Below are positions 1 to 5,133 of a stretch of DNA of 5,161 nt, in pieces. The stretch lies in the NCBI GenBank assembly GCA_003248805.1, contig QFQY01000113.1, positions 1 to 5,161 of the forward strand, read 5' to 3'. The notes under the pieces are model-generated. The model was not told the DNA's origin, made no database searches, and was given only the letters and a program-made list of their open reading frames with translations. This DNA is from Chelatococcus sp. Its GTDB lineage: Bacteria; Pseudomonadota; Alphaproteobacteria; Rhizobiales; Beijerinckiaceae. Both the position numbers and the translations under genes were made by a program. Each line of letters opens with the position of its first letter. Position 1 is the stretch's first letter.

Positions 1-271
1 CGTCGCGGCTCATGCCGGGCTTGCGCGGCACGCCGGCGGTGACGATGATCACGTCGGCGCCCTTGATGTCCTCATAGGAGCTCGTGCCCTTGTAGCCGGC
101 GTCGAAGCCGTCGACCGGGGACGACTCGGCGATGTCCAGGCCCTTGCCCTGCGGGATGCCGTCGGCGATGTCGAACAGGACGATGTCGCCCAGTTCCTTG
201 AGACCGGCGAGGTGTGCGAGCGTGCCGCCGATCTGGCCGGAGCCGATGAGGGCGATCTTCTTGCGGGCCAT
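1..271 (-). CDS. mdh: Malate dehydrogenase, N-terminal part (cut by window edge)
   Basis: Malate dehydrogenase interconverts malate and oxaloacetate with NAD in the TCA cycle, in the cytoplasm. Only the first 90 residues lie in the window. They show the Rossmann dinucleotide-binding glycines (G10-S-G12-Q-I-G15), the acidic residue D34 ending beta-strand 2 (VLFD) that normally contacts the NAD ribose, and the active-site loop motif VPRKPGMSR at residues 81-89, whose arginines (R83, R89) bind the dicarboxylate in this family. This places it in the LDH-like class of bacterial malate dehydrogenases. The start at 271 fits the usual MARKKIALIG beginning and is preceded on the minus strand by a purine-rich AGGACAAGGACAAGG stretch that can serve as ribosome binding site. 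Its upstream neighbours on the same strand are a TetR regulator and zapE; a zapE-mdh neighbourhood is familiar in alphaproteobacteria. The C-terminal domain with the catalytic histidine is outside the window. Confidence 0.96.
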   Translation of the reverse strand, partial: MARKKIALIGSGQIGGTLAHLAGLKELGDIVLFDIADGIPQGKGLDIAESSPVDGFDAGYKGTSSYEDIKGADVIIVTAGVPRKPGMSRD

Positions 272-530
272 GGCCTTGTCCTTGTCCTGACGCTGCGAAA
301 AGCCGGAGAACCGGCGAAACGTGGGCCTCTTTGGCCCAAACCGGGGTTTTGCCGCAACCCTTTCGCGCAGTCGTGACCGGAAAGCGGCGAACCCTCGCGA
401 AATGTGCCTCACGAGATATGAATCCCGTGAATTCAGACACTTACGAGAGATTTGCGCCCTCTCGCCGCGGATTCCGCCCAAAAAGCGGGCAATGACAATT
501 TACAAATTCTGTCATTCTCTTGGACATTCG
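272..530 (-). promoter_or_regulatory. mdh upstream region with leader hairpins
   Basis: This 259-base gap between the TetR stop codon and the mdh start codon should contain the mdh promoter and leader. Two small perfect hairpins lie close together near the gene: GCCGG-AGAA-CCGGC (302-315) and TGGGCC-TCTTT-GGCCCA (322-338), ending 31 bases before the mdh start codon. They would be transcribed in the mdh leader. I see no clear -35/-10 pair and no reading frame that resembles a protein, so the promoter itself is inferred from position only. Confidence 0.4.
491..516. other. AT-rich palindrome after the TetR gene
   Basis: AATGAC (491-496) pairs with GTCATT (511-516), and inside it AATTT and AAATT pair again around a two-base loop, with a two-base bulge. 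It is a 26-base, strikingly AT-rich palindrome in GC-rich surroundings, starting 15 bases past the TetR stop codon. It could be an operator upstream of mdh or a transcription-ending hairpin for the TetR gene. The minus-strand continuation includes a run of five T inside a second weak GC hairpin, not directly after the stem, so a classical terminator is not clear. Confidence 0.4.
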
Positions 531-1130
531 CTAGACGATGCCGTTGCCGAGCACGCGCAGCGCGACGCGGATCAATGTGGACAAGCGGGCGTCGACGGAG
601 GCCTGCGGCACGTCCGCCTCCAGCGCCAGCGAGGCCGGGTGGATGAAGCGATGCGTCGCGTCGATGAGGAAGGCGATGGCGCGGTCGCGGTCGCGCGGCT
701 CGAAGACGCCGGTCGCCATGCCCTCGTCGACGACGCGCTCGAACAGCGCCCTCACCCGCGCACGGTTCCGGCGGCTGATGGCGTGGCGCTTGGCGACGGC
801 CTGCGAGAGCGCGGCGAAGAGATGCGGCTCCTCGGCCAGCAGGTCGCGATTGGCCTTGGCGAGGCCGAGGATCAGCCGCTCGAGCTTGTCGTCGGCGGGG
901 TCAGGCCCGTCGGCGATGTCGGCGAGCCGCCGCTCGGCCTGCTTCAGCCAGGCGTCGACCACCGCGTCGACCAGCGCCGTGCGCGAGGGGAAGTAGCGGT
1001 AGACATTGGCATGGGTCATGCCCGCCTCTTCCGCCACCGCGACGACGGTGAAGCGCTTCAGCCCGAACTTGCGCAAGTGCTCGCCGGCGACGGCGAGGAT
1101 GCGGGCTTCGCTGGGCTCGCGCGTCGGCAT
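531..1130 (-). CDS. TetR/AcrR-family transcriptional regulator
   Basis: A 199-residue protein of typical TetR-family length. The N-terminal DNA-binding domain is clear: a first helix (about residues 7-22), then the helix-turn-helix FTVVAVAEEAGMTHANVYRYFPSRTALVDAV-like segment at residues 27-57, with the family's hallmark VYRYFPSR at 43-50. The remaining helical region (about 60-199) is the ligand-binding and dimerisation domain; it carries no signature that lets me name the ligand or target. Such proteins usually repress nearby or divergent genes and release DNA on binding a small molecule. Here no gene is divergent from it. It sits in line between zapE and mdh, all on the minus strand, so it may be autoregulated or act elsewhere. 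The start at 1130 gives the expected short lead-in to helix 1. Upstream lies a run of nine C (G on the coding strand), which leaves only a G-rich, non-standard ribosome binding site. Confidence 0.9.
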   Translation of the reverse strand: MPTREPSEARILAVAGEHLRKFGLKRFTVVAVAEEAGMTHANVYRYFPSRTALVDAVVDAWLKQAERRLADIADGPDPADDKLERLILGLAKANRDLLAEEPHLFAALSQAVAKRHAISRRNRARVRALFERVVDEGMATGVFEPRDRDRAIAFLIDATHRFIHPASLALEADVPQASVDARLSTLIRVALRVLGNGIV

Positions 1131-1138
1131 CGGGTCAG

Positions 1139-1147
1139 CCCCCCCCC
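1139..1147. repeat. Nine-base C homopolymer in the TetR leader
   Basis: Nine consecutive C (nine G on the TetR coding strand) lie 9 to 17 bases before the TetR start codon, where the ribosome binding site should be. The tract is outside the coding frame, so a length change would not shift the protein but would change leader spacing. It is also a place where sequencing errors are common. Confidence 0.8.
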
Positions 1148-1225
1148 GCCGGGACAGCCGCCACCGTCATTGCGGGGCATTGCGCGGCCATGAGCCCGGA
1201 AACCGGAACCGATGCGGCTTCCGCT

Positions 1226-1320
1226 CCGTCATGCTCGCCCTTGTGGCGAGCATCCACCTCTCGAACGCGACCTTCGACCGGCGAAGACGTGGAGGGTCGG
1301 GACGAGCCCGACCATGACGG
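1226..1320. repeat. Long palindromic intergenic repeat, copy A
   Basis: A 95-base element bounded by 8-base terminal inverted repeats CCGTCATG (1226-1233) and CATGACGG (1313-1320). Each half forms its own hairpin: ATGCTCGCC-CTTGT-GGCGAGCAT (1231-1253) and GGTCGGG-ACGAG-CCCGACC (1295-1313). The inner parts (ATCCACCTCT and AGACGTGGAG) are nearly complementary, so the whole can also fold as one long imperfect hairpin. A second copy with the same plan lies at 3099-3189. It fills most of the gap between the zapE stop codon and the TetR start codon. There is no T-run after it, so a terminator role is not supported by sequence. Confidence 0.85.
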
Positions 1321-1340
1321 GAAAGGGGTCGCTCTTTCGC

Positions 1341-2519
1341 TCACGTCTCCACGAGCCCCGTCGTATCCCCGCTCGCCTGCGAATCCGGGCGGCCATGCGG
1401 CAGGGCGAGGTAGTCGTCGGAGCGCATCTCGATCAGCCGCGAGACCGTGCGGTCGAACTCGAAGGCCTCGCGGCCGGTCGTCCCCGCATAGAGGTTCTGC
1501 GGCTCGGCCGCCGCCGAGGCGACGAGCTTCACATGATGCTCGTAGAGCGTGTCGATCAGGATGATGAAGCGCTTGGCCTCGTTGCGCTGCTCCGGCGCCA
1601 TCACCGGGATGTCGTCGAGCACCAGCGTGTGGAAGCGCTGCGCCAGCGCGATGTAGTCGGAGGCGCCGTAGGCATGGGCGCAGAGATCGGAAAAGCGCGC
1701 GCGCGCGACGCCGCCGGCCGCCTGTGGGATCGCCAGCGCGTGGCCCTTGACGTCGAGCGTCAGCGGCGCGCCCTTCGCGACGCCGGCGAGGTTGCGGAAG
1801 GCCTTGTCGAGCGCGGCCTGCGCCTTCGCATCCGCCGGCACCTGATAGACCGGGGCGCCGCCCAGCTTCTCCAGCCGGAAGTCGGTGCGCGCGTCGAGCT
1901 TCAGCACCTCGACCTTGGTCTGGAGCAATTCGATGAAAGGCAGGAAGAGCGCGCGGTTGAGGCCGTTCTCGTAGAGATGCGACGGCTCGACATTGGAGGT
2001 CGCGACCACGACGACGCCGGCCGCGAAGAGCGCGGTGAAGAGCCGCCCCAGGATCATCGCGTCGGCGATGTCGGTGACGGTGAACTCGTCGAAGCAGAGC
2101 AGATAGGCCTGCGCCGCGAGTTCCGCCGCGACGGGGCCGATCGGGTCCGGCTCCTTGACCTGCCCGGTCTTGAGCTTCTGCCGGTAGTCGTGGATGCGGC
2201 CATGCGCATCCGCCAGGAATTCGTGGAAATGCACGCGCCGCTTGCGCGCGACCGGCGCCGCCTCGAAGAACAGGTCCATCAGCATGGTCTTGCCGCGGCC
2301 GACCGAGCCCCAGACATAGAGCCCCTTCGGCGGGGCGGCGGTCTCCGGCTTCTTGCCGAACAGCCAGCCGAGCGCGCTGCCCTTGCGGGCGAGGCGGCGG
2401 GCGGCCAGCGCCTCGTTCAGCGCCTCCAGCTTCTTCACCACCGCGACCTGAGCCGGGTCGCGCTCGATCGCGCCGGACTCGACCAGGGCGGCATAGCGGG
2501 CTGTGATCGAGAGGCTCAT
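1341..2519 (-). CDS. zapE: ZapE / AFG1-family P-loop ATPase
   Basis: A 392-residue P-loop ATPase of the ZapE (bacterial AFG1/LACE1-like, YhcM) family. In Escherichia coli ZapE associates with the Z-ring late in division; other roles in alphaproteobacteria are not established here. Visible motifs are Walker A GSVGRGKT (71-78), the post-Walker segment MLMDLFFE and HFHEF (98-101), Walker B LLCFDEF (140-146), a sensor-like ATSNVEP (173-179), and the typical C-terminal signature FEFDRTVSRLIEMRSDDYL (353-371). Length fits the family. I chose the start at 2519 because MSLSITARYAALVESGAIERD matches the usual ZapE beginning (short lead, then RY..LV..G.I..D). An in-frame ATG at 2600 would add 27 Pro/Arg/Gly-rich residues not typical of the family. 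No good Shine-Dalgarno is seen before 2519 (the coding strand reads CCCGCCCCCG), so the start is slightly uncertain. It lies upstream of the TetR gene and mdh on the same strand. Confidence 0.94.
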   Translation of the reverse strand: MSLSITARYAALVESGAIERDPAQVAVVKKLEALNEALAARRLARKGSALGWLFGKKPETAAPPKGLYVWGSVGRGKTMLMDLFFEAAPVARKRRVHFHEFLADAHGRIHDYRQKLKTGQVKEPDPIGPVAAELAAQAYLLCFDEFTVTDIADAMILGRLFTALFAAGVVVVATSNVEPSHLYENGLNRALFLPFIELLQTKVEVLKLDARTDFRLEKLGGAPVYQVPADAKAQAALDKAFRNLAGVAKGAPLTLDVKGHALAIPQAAGGVARARFSDLCAHAYGASDYIALAQRFHTLVLDDIPVMAPEQRNEAKRFIILIDTLYEHHVKLVASAAAEPQNLYAGTTGREAFEFDRTVSRLIEMRSDDYLALPHGRPDSQASGDTTGLVET

Positions 2520-2685
2520 CGGGGGCGGGATATCGATGCTGCGATGCGGGACTTCCCGGTTACGGCAGCCCCGCCCGCGCGGCAAGCCCGGCCGCGACAT
2601 CCCGTCCCCGCGCGCGCCGCCCCCTTCGGCCGCTGCTCCGGCACCGGCCCCATCTCGTCGAGCGTCGACAGCATCAAGCGGGGGG

Positions 2686-2721
2686 AACCCCTCTCCTGTA
2701 AGGAGAGGGGCAGGGGTGAGG
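2686..2721 (+). repeat. CCCCTCTCC/GGAGAGGGG palindromic repeat, copy 1
   Basis: A perfect 10-bp stem, CCCCTCTCCT (2688-2697) with AGGAGAGGGG (2701-2710), closed by a GTA loop and followed by the tail CAGGGGTGAGG (2711-2721). Twenty bases of the right arm plus tail (2702-2721) are the exact reverse complement of 3323-3342, so the copy at 3323-3360 is the same element in opposite orientation. The layout of a short stem with a conserved tail on one side resembles REP-type elements. Confidence 0.85.
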
Positions 2722-2795
2722 TGTCGGGCCTCGACCAGCGAGCCGCCGACCTCGCCGCTGCCGTCCCGAGCCTCATGCGGCCGACGGCCGTCCCC

Positions 2796-2887
2796 CCACC
2801 CTGCCCTCTCCCTGATCTCGGGCCTGCCCGAGATCAGCCCTCAAGGTGTCGAAGTCGGCAACAGCCGATTGCGAGGCGGGAGAGGGG
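2796..2887 (-). repeat. CCCTCTCC/GGAGAGGG repeat, copy 2, with an interrupted loop
   Basis: The left part CCACCCTGCCCTCTCCC (2796-2812) and the right part GGGAGAGGGG (2878-2887) match the tail and arms of the family seen at 2686-2721 and 3323-3360, in the same orientation as the latter. The loop of the other copies is 3-4 bases. Here 65 bases (2813-2877) separate the arms, and they include a separate 12-bp palindrome and a small TCGGC-AACA-GCCGA hairpin (2855-2868). Confidence 0.7.
2812..2837. repeat. Perfect 12-bp palindrome nested in repeat copy 2
   Basis: CTGATCTCGGGC (2812-2823) pairs perfectly with GCCCGAGATCAG (2826-2837) around a CT dinucleotide. Its sequence differs from the enclosing repeat arms, so it belongs to another repeat family. 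Neither flank has a T-run suggestive of a terminator. Confidence 0.85.
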
Positions 2888-2929
2888 CTCCCCGAGCTCT
2901 ACTTTCTCGAGATCGCGCCGGAACCGCAA

Positions 2930-2964
2930 CGCGAACCCCTCCCCCTGGTGGGGAGGGGTTCGCG
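2930..2964. repeat. 15-bp perfect stem-loop
   Basis: CGCGAACCCCTCCCC (2930-2944) pairs perfectly with GGGGAGGGGTTCGCG (2950-2964) around a CTGGT loop. The core CCCCTCCCC is related to, but distinct from, the CCCCTCTCC family nearby. It lies between divergent genes, where a terminator is not expected, and lacks an immediate T-run, so I class it as an intergenic repeat. Confidence 0.8.
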
Positions 2965-3098
2965 CGCCTCGTCTTGTTTAGGATGAGCCCGAACCTCGAG
3001 GCCTCTTCCTTCTCCGGATGGGAGACCGTGGCCCAGCCCGGCGGTGGAGACCGCCCCTCCCGCAAAAGGCGCGCGATGGCGACCCAGAAGGCGCGGCC

Positions 3099-3189
3099 GT
3101 CATGGTCGCCCTCGTGGCGACCATCCACGTCTTCGCGGGTGGCAGGCGGTGTTCAAGACGTGGATGCTCGGGACAAGCCCGAGCATGAC
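3099..3189. repeat. Long palindromic intergenic repeat, copy B
   Basis: Same plan as the element at 1226-1320. Terminal GTCATG (3099-3104) and CATGAC (3184-3189) bound the hairpins ATGGTCGCC-CTCGT-GGCGACCAT (3102-3124) and ATGCTCGGG-ACAAG-CCCGAGCAT (3164-3186). The inner arms ATCCACGTCTT (3123-3133) and AAGACGTGGAT (3155-3165) are perfectly complementary over 11 bp. Base changes relative to copy A are compensated within both hairpins. Confidence 0.88.
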
Positions 3190-3216
3190 AGCAAGGCGCA
3201 CGCCCCGCGGCGGTAT

Positions 3217-3260
3217 CCTTCTCCCGGCGGGGAGACGAGGGCGCGGAGAGCCGGATGAGG
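3217..3260 (+). repeat. Degenerate TCTCCC/GGGAGA repeat
   Basis: TCTCCC (3220-3225) pairs with GGGAGA (3230-3235) around GGCG, followed by a GC-rich segment ending GCCGGATGAGG (3250-3260). The order, a short CTTCTCCC hairpin and then GCC-GGATGAGG, resembles a repeat common in alphaproteobacterial intergenic DNA. The second hairpin is decayed here. Family assignment is from memory. Confidence 0.55.
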
Positions 3261-3322
3261 CTGTGCCCTTTCCGCAGAGGGCGAGGCGGCGCCGTTGCGC
3301 CCTCCGACGATCAGCGGCGGTC

Positions 3323-3360
3323 CCTCACCCCTGCCCCTCTCCCATCCGGGAGAGGGGTTC
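3323..3360 (-). repeat. CCCCTCTCC/GGAGAGGGG palindromic repeat, copy 3
   Basis: The tail CCTCACCCCTG (3323-3333) is followed by a 10-bp stem, CCCCTCTCCC (3334-3343) with GGGAGAGGGG (3348-3357), and an ATCC loop. It is the inverse of the copy at 2686-2721. The top pair of the stem is C-G here and T-A there, so pairing is kept while sequence differs. It is the last repeat before the DUF262 gene, ending about 135 bases upstream of its start codon. Confidence 0.87.
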
Positions 3361-3485
3361 CTCGCGCGTCTTACATCGTCACGGGCGTTATCGCGAAGCG
3401 CAGAACGAACCGGGCGCTTGGATGTCTCTTGATATCGCACCGCCCCTGATGCACCAGTATGCCGAGGTGCCCCCGCACCGCAACT

Positions 3486-3489
3486 GAGG
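3486..3489 (+). promoter_or_regulatory. Ribosome binding site deciding the DUF262 start
   Basis: GAGG ends five bases before the ATG at 3495, a good Shine-Dalgarno distance. The other in-frame ATG, at 3459, has no purine-rich site in front of it and would add 12 residues of Pro/Arg-rich sequence from the GC-rich flank. This favours 3495. Confidence 0.65.
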
Positions 3490-3494
3490 CTGGT

Positions 3495-4598
3495 ATGATC
3501 GACAACCAACGTGAGCTAGCTGATCGCCTGTTTCCGCAGATCGCCGACGAAGAAGAAGTCGAGCTAAAGAATATTCCACCTGAGCAGCGCCGCCTTCATA
3601 CCGAAACTGCCGACCTTACGGTCTCCTCATTGCATTCGTATCTGGCGAACGGAAAGCTAGATATCCCAGAGTTCCAAAGAGGTTACGTTTGGACACGCAC
3701 CCAAGCGTCGCGACTGATTGAATCTCTGATAATTCAATGTCCAATTCCAGTCGTCTATTTTAGCCAGTCTCCAGACAATAAATTGATAGTCATTGATGGT
3801 AACCAGCGACTCCTATCGATAAAATTGTTTCTGAATGACGCCTTTGAGCTTCAAGGACTGACTACATACCCAGAATTGAACGGCCTAAGCTGGAGTACAC
3901 TTGACCCACGCTTCAGAGATCATATCAACAATAGAACAATTCGATGCATAACAATTCTTCGAGAAACACACCCTCAGATTAAATTCGATGTCTTTGAGAG
4001 ACTTAATACCGGCTCTGTTAAGTTGAATGCTCAGGAATTGCGCCACGGAATTAACCACGGCGCCCTAATGGAATCGCTTGATCGCCTATCCAAGAACGAT
4101 TTTTGGAAACGCGCAGCCGGCATTCGCAAAGATACCCGAATGAAAGGCGCGGAGCTGATCCTTCGATTTTATGCATTTCGTCACAACCGAGGCCAATACC
4201 AGAAGCCTTTAGCGAGCTTCCTTGACCAATTTAGCTCGCAACATAAAAATATAGATGAATACACAATCATATTGTGGGAGAATGAGTTTAAGAAGACCAT
4301 CTCTTTTATAGATCAATTTCTTGGTAAATTTGCTTTCCGCTTATTTGAACCGGACCTATCTGGTCTAACAGGCTTCAATTCGGCGCTCTTTGATGCCGAG
4401 ATGATTGGCTTTGCGGAGACGCAGAACCCGGTAATTATTAACGCCGCCGTTGACCCGAATGAATTTCGAATCAAGGTTGCAAATCTTCTAAAGAACGAAA
4501 AATTTTATAATAGCATCAGACAAGCGACCAGCGACGAAGTATCCGTTAGAACTCGACTCGATATGTTCAAATCATTTATCAATAACTATGCCTTATAG
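3495..4598 (+). CDS. DUF262 domain protein (ParB/Srx-like fold, GmrS/BrxU/SspE-type N-domain)
   Basis: A 367-residue protein with clear DUF262 motifs in order: IPEFQRGYVW (57-66), followed by the helix ASRLIESLII and IPVVYF (84-89); VIDGNQRLLSIKLFL (99-113), the position of the family's DGQQR motif, here DGNQR; and FERLNTGSVKLNAQELRHG (167-185). A helical C-terminal part follows, including LRFYAFRHNRGQYQKPLASFL (223-243). DUF262 is the N-terminal domain of the defence enzymes GmrSD, BrxU and SspE, where the DGQQR region takes part in nucleotide hydrolysis or DNA-modification sensing. Unlike those, this protein shows no DUF1524-like HNH nuclease part, so it may act as sensor or NTPase for its partner. 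The stop codon overlaps the next gene by 11 bases, indicating translational coupling. Its base composition is much more AT-rich than that of its neighbours (19 G+C of 60 at 4261-4320, against 43 of 60 at 661-720), consistent with transfer. Specific function is unknown. Confidence 0.88.
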   Translation: MIDNQRELADRLFPQIADEEEVELKNIPPEQRRLHTETADLTVSSLHSYLANGKLDIPEFQRGYVWTRTQASRLIESLIIQCPIPVVYFSQSPDNKLIVIDGNQRLLSIKLFLNDAFELQGLTTYPELNGLSWSTLDPRFRDHINNRTIRCITILRETHPQIKFDVFERLNTGSVKLNAQELRHGINHGALMESLDRLSKNDFWKRAAGIRKDTRMKGAELILRFYAFRHNRGQYQKPLASFLDQFSSQHKNIDEYTIILWENEFKKTISFIDQFLGKFAFRLFEPDLSGLTGFNSALFDAEMIGFAETQNPVIINAAVDPNEFRIKVANLLKNEKFYNSIRQATSDEVSVRTRLDMFKSFINNYAL

Positions 4599-5133
4599 GA
4601 AAAGTTCATATAGAAGGGACTTCGAGGATAGAGTCCATCTTCTAAAGGCTGAAGCCGCGAAAGCGAACAGCTTCGGCGTCGATCTGCATGACGCCCGAGA
4701 TATGGTATTCCAGTGCGCCATATTTCAAACTAGCGCGGCGCTTGAAACGTATCTAAAACTAATTATTGAAAGCTGGTTTCAACAACTTAAAATAAACGGC
4801 TTAGGCGCGTTCATACCGGCGTCAGTAAGGGGTCGCATTGCTACGCAACGACTTCTTCCACCATTTGAAACCTACGTCGCAAAGAAAGAAGAAGGCTCCA
4901 TATATAACTATTTAGCCAATCAAGCTGATATATGGCAGATAATGATTGGGAACCCCCAAATACCGACACGCTTTACAGGGAAAGAAATCCATGATGGACG
5001 CGCTTATCCATCCAATAAAAATCTAAAACTTCTTTTTATTAGAGTCGGCATTCAAAACATTCACGACGAACTAGCAAGAATACTAGGCGGTGTGGACGGA
5101 TTGCCGCATGTCGCTTGGCGAGGATTCCTCTGA
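4588..5133 (+). CDS. Probable HEPN-domain protein (RiboL-PSP / MAE_28990-like), possibly truncated by frameshift
   Basis: A 181-residue, mostly helical soluble protein without signal peptide or membrane segment. Resemblance to the HEPN families found beside DUF262 genes rests on three stretches: an early charged helix (12-27), the helix AIFQTSAALETYLKLIIESWF (44-64) with the conserved-looking ALExYL, and YPSNKNLKLLFIRVGIQNIHDELARILG (140-167), which matches the 'P s.. nv..lF..lGi.ni...l' segment preceding the catalytic helix. HEPN proteins are typically RNases using R-x(4-6)-H. R152-x6-H159 fits that spacing formally but lies in the preceding helix, not at the usual site. The expected motif should come within about 30 residues after this, yet the frame stops at 5131-5133. 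The start at 4588 overlaps the DUF262 stop codon, with no separate ribosome binding site, so coupled translation is likely. AT-rich like its partner. Family call is from memory of sequence patterns and is moderate; function is inferred. Confidence 0.68.
   Translation: MPYRKSSYRRDFEDRVHLLKAEAAKANSFGVDLHDARDMVFQCAIFQTSAALETYLKLIIESWFQQLKINGLGAFIPASVRGRIATQRLLPPFETYVAKKEEGSIYNYLANQADIWQIMIGNPQIPTRFTGKEIHDGRAYPSNKNLKLLFIRVGIQNIHDELARILGGVDGLPHVAWRGFL

Larger units (their letters stand above)
2520..3494. other. Gene-free repeat cluster between zapE and the DUF262 module
   Basis: This 975-base stretch has several open frames on both strands, but their translations are low-complexity Pro/Arg/Gly sequence and are largely generated by the palindromic repeats. 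None resembles a protein family. It holds at least six palindromic elements listed separately (2686-2721, 2796-2887 with an inner palindrome, 2930-2964, 3099-3189, 3217-3260, 3323-3360). The promoters of zapE (minus) and of the DUF262-HEPN pair (plus) must lie within it. I see no convincing -35/-10 boxes; TTGATA at 3429-3434 is the nearest -35-like string to the DUF262 gene, without a matching -10. Confidence 0.7.

Noticed and set aside
321..1193. Plus-strand open frame of 290 codons
   Set aside because: Antisense to the TetR gene, with biased composition and no recognisable domain.
2520..2600. ZapE start at the upstream ATG (2600)
   Set aside because: Adds 27 Pro/Arg/Gly-rich residues before a sequence that already begins like other ZapE proteins, although a GGGGA-like site precedes it.
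2516..2776. Minus-strand 86-codon frame upstream of zapE
   Set aside because: Part of the translation comes from the palindromic repeat (PLPLSLQERG-like); no ribosome binding site or family resemblance.
2930..2964. Intrinsic terminator
   Set aside because: Strong stem but no immediate T-run on either strand, and both flanking genes read away from it.
1212..2981. Long plus-strand open frame of 589 codons
   Set aside because: It runs antisense to zapE, whose motifs are unmistakable, and its translation is Arg/Glu/Asp-rich without domain resemblance; it is a by-product of high GC content.
2841..3128. Minus-strand 95-codon frame
   Set aside because: Composed largely of translated repeats; low-complexity Pro/Gly/Arg sequence.
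3429..3460. Promoter TTGATA plus CAGTAT for the DUF262 gene
   Set aside because: The spacing is 20 bases and the -10 is poor; not strong enough to annotate.
2520..3494. Possible CRISPR array
   Set aside because: The repeats belong to several families, differ in orientation and spacing, and there are no uniform spacers.
3153..3509. Minus-strand 118-codon frame opposite the DUF262 start
   Set aside because: Spans three repeat elements and reads as repeat-derived sequence; it also overlaps the better supported DUF262 start region.
4588..5133. R152-x6-H159 as the HEPN active site
   Set aside because: Spacing is allowed, but it lies in the helix before the usual catalytic position and histidine is not, to my knowledge, conserved there.
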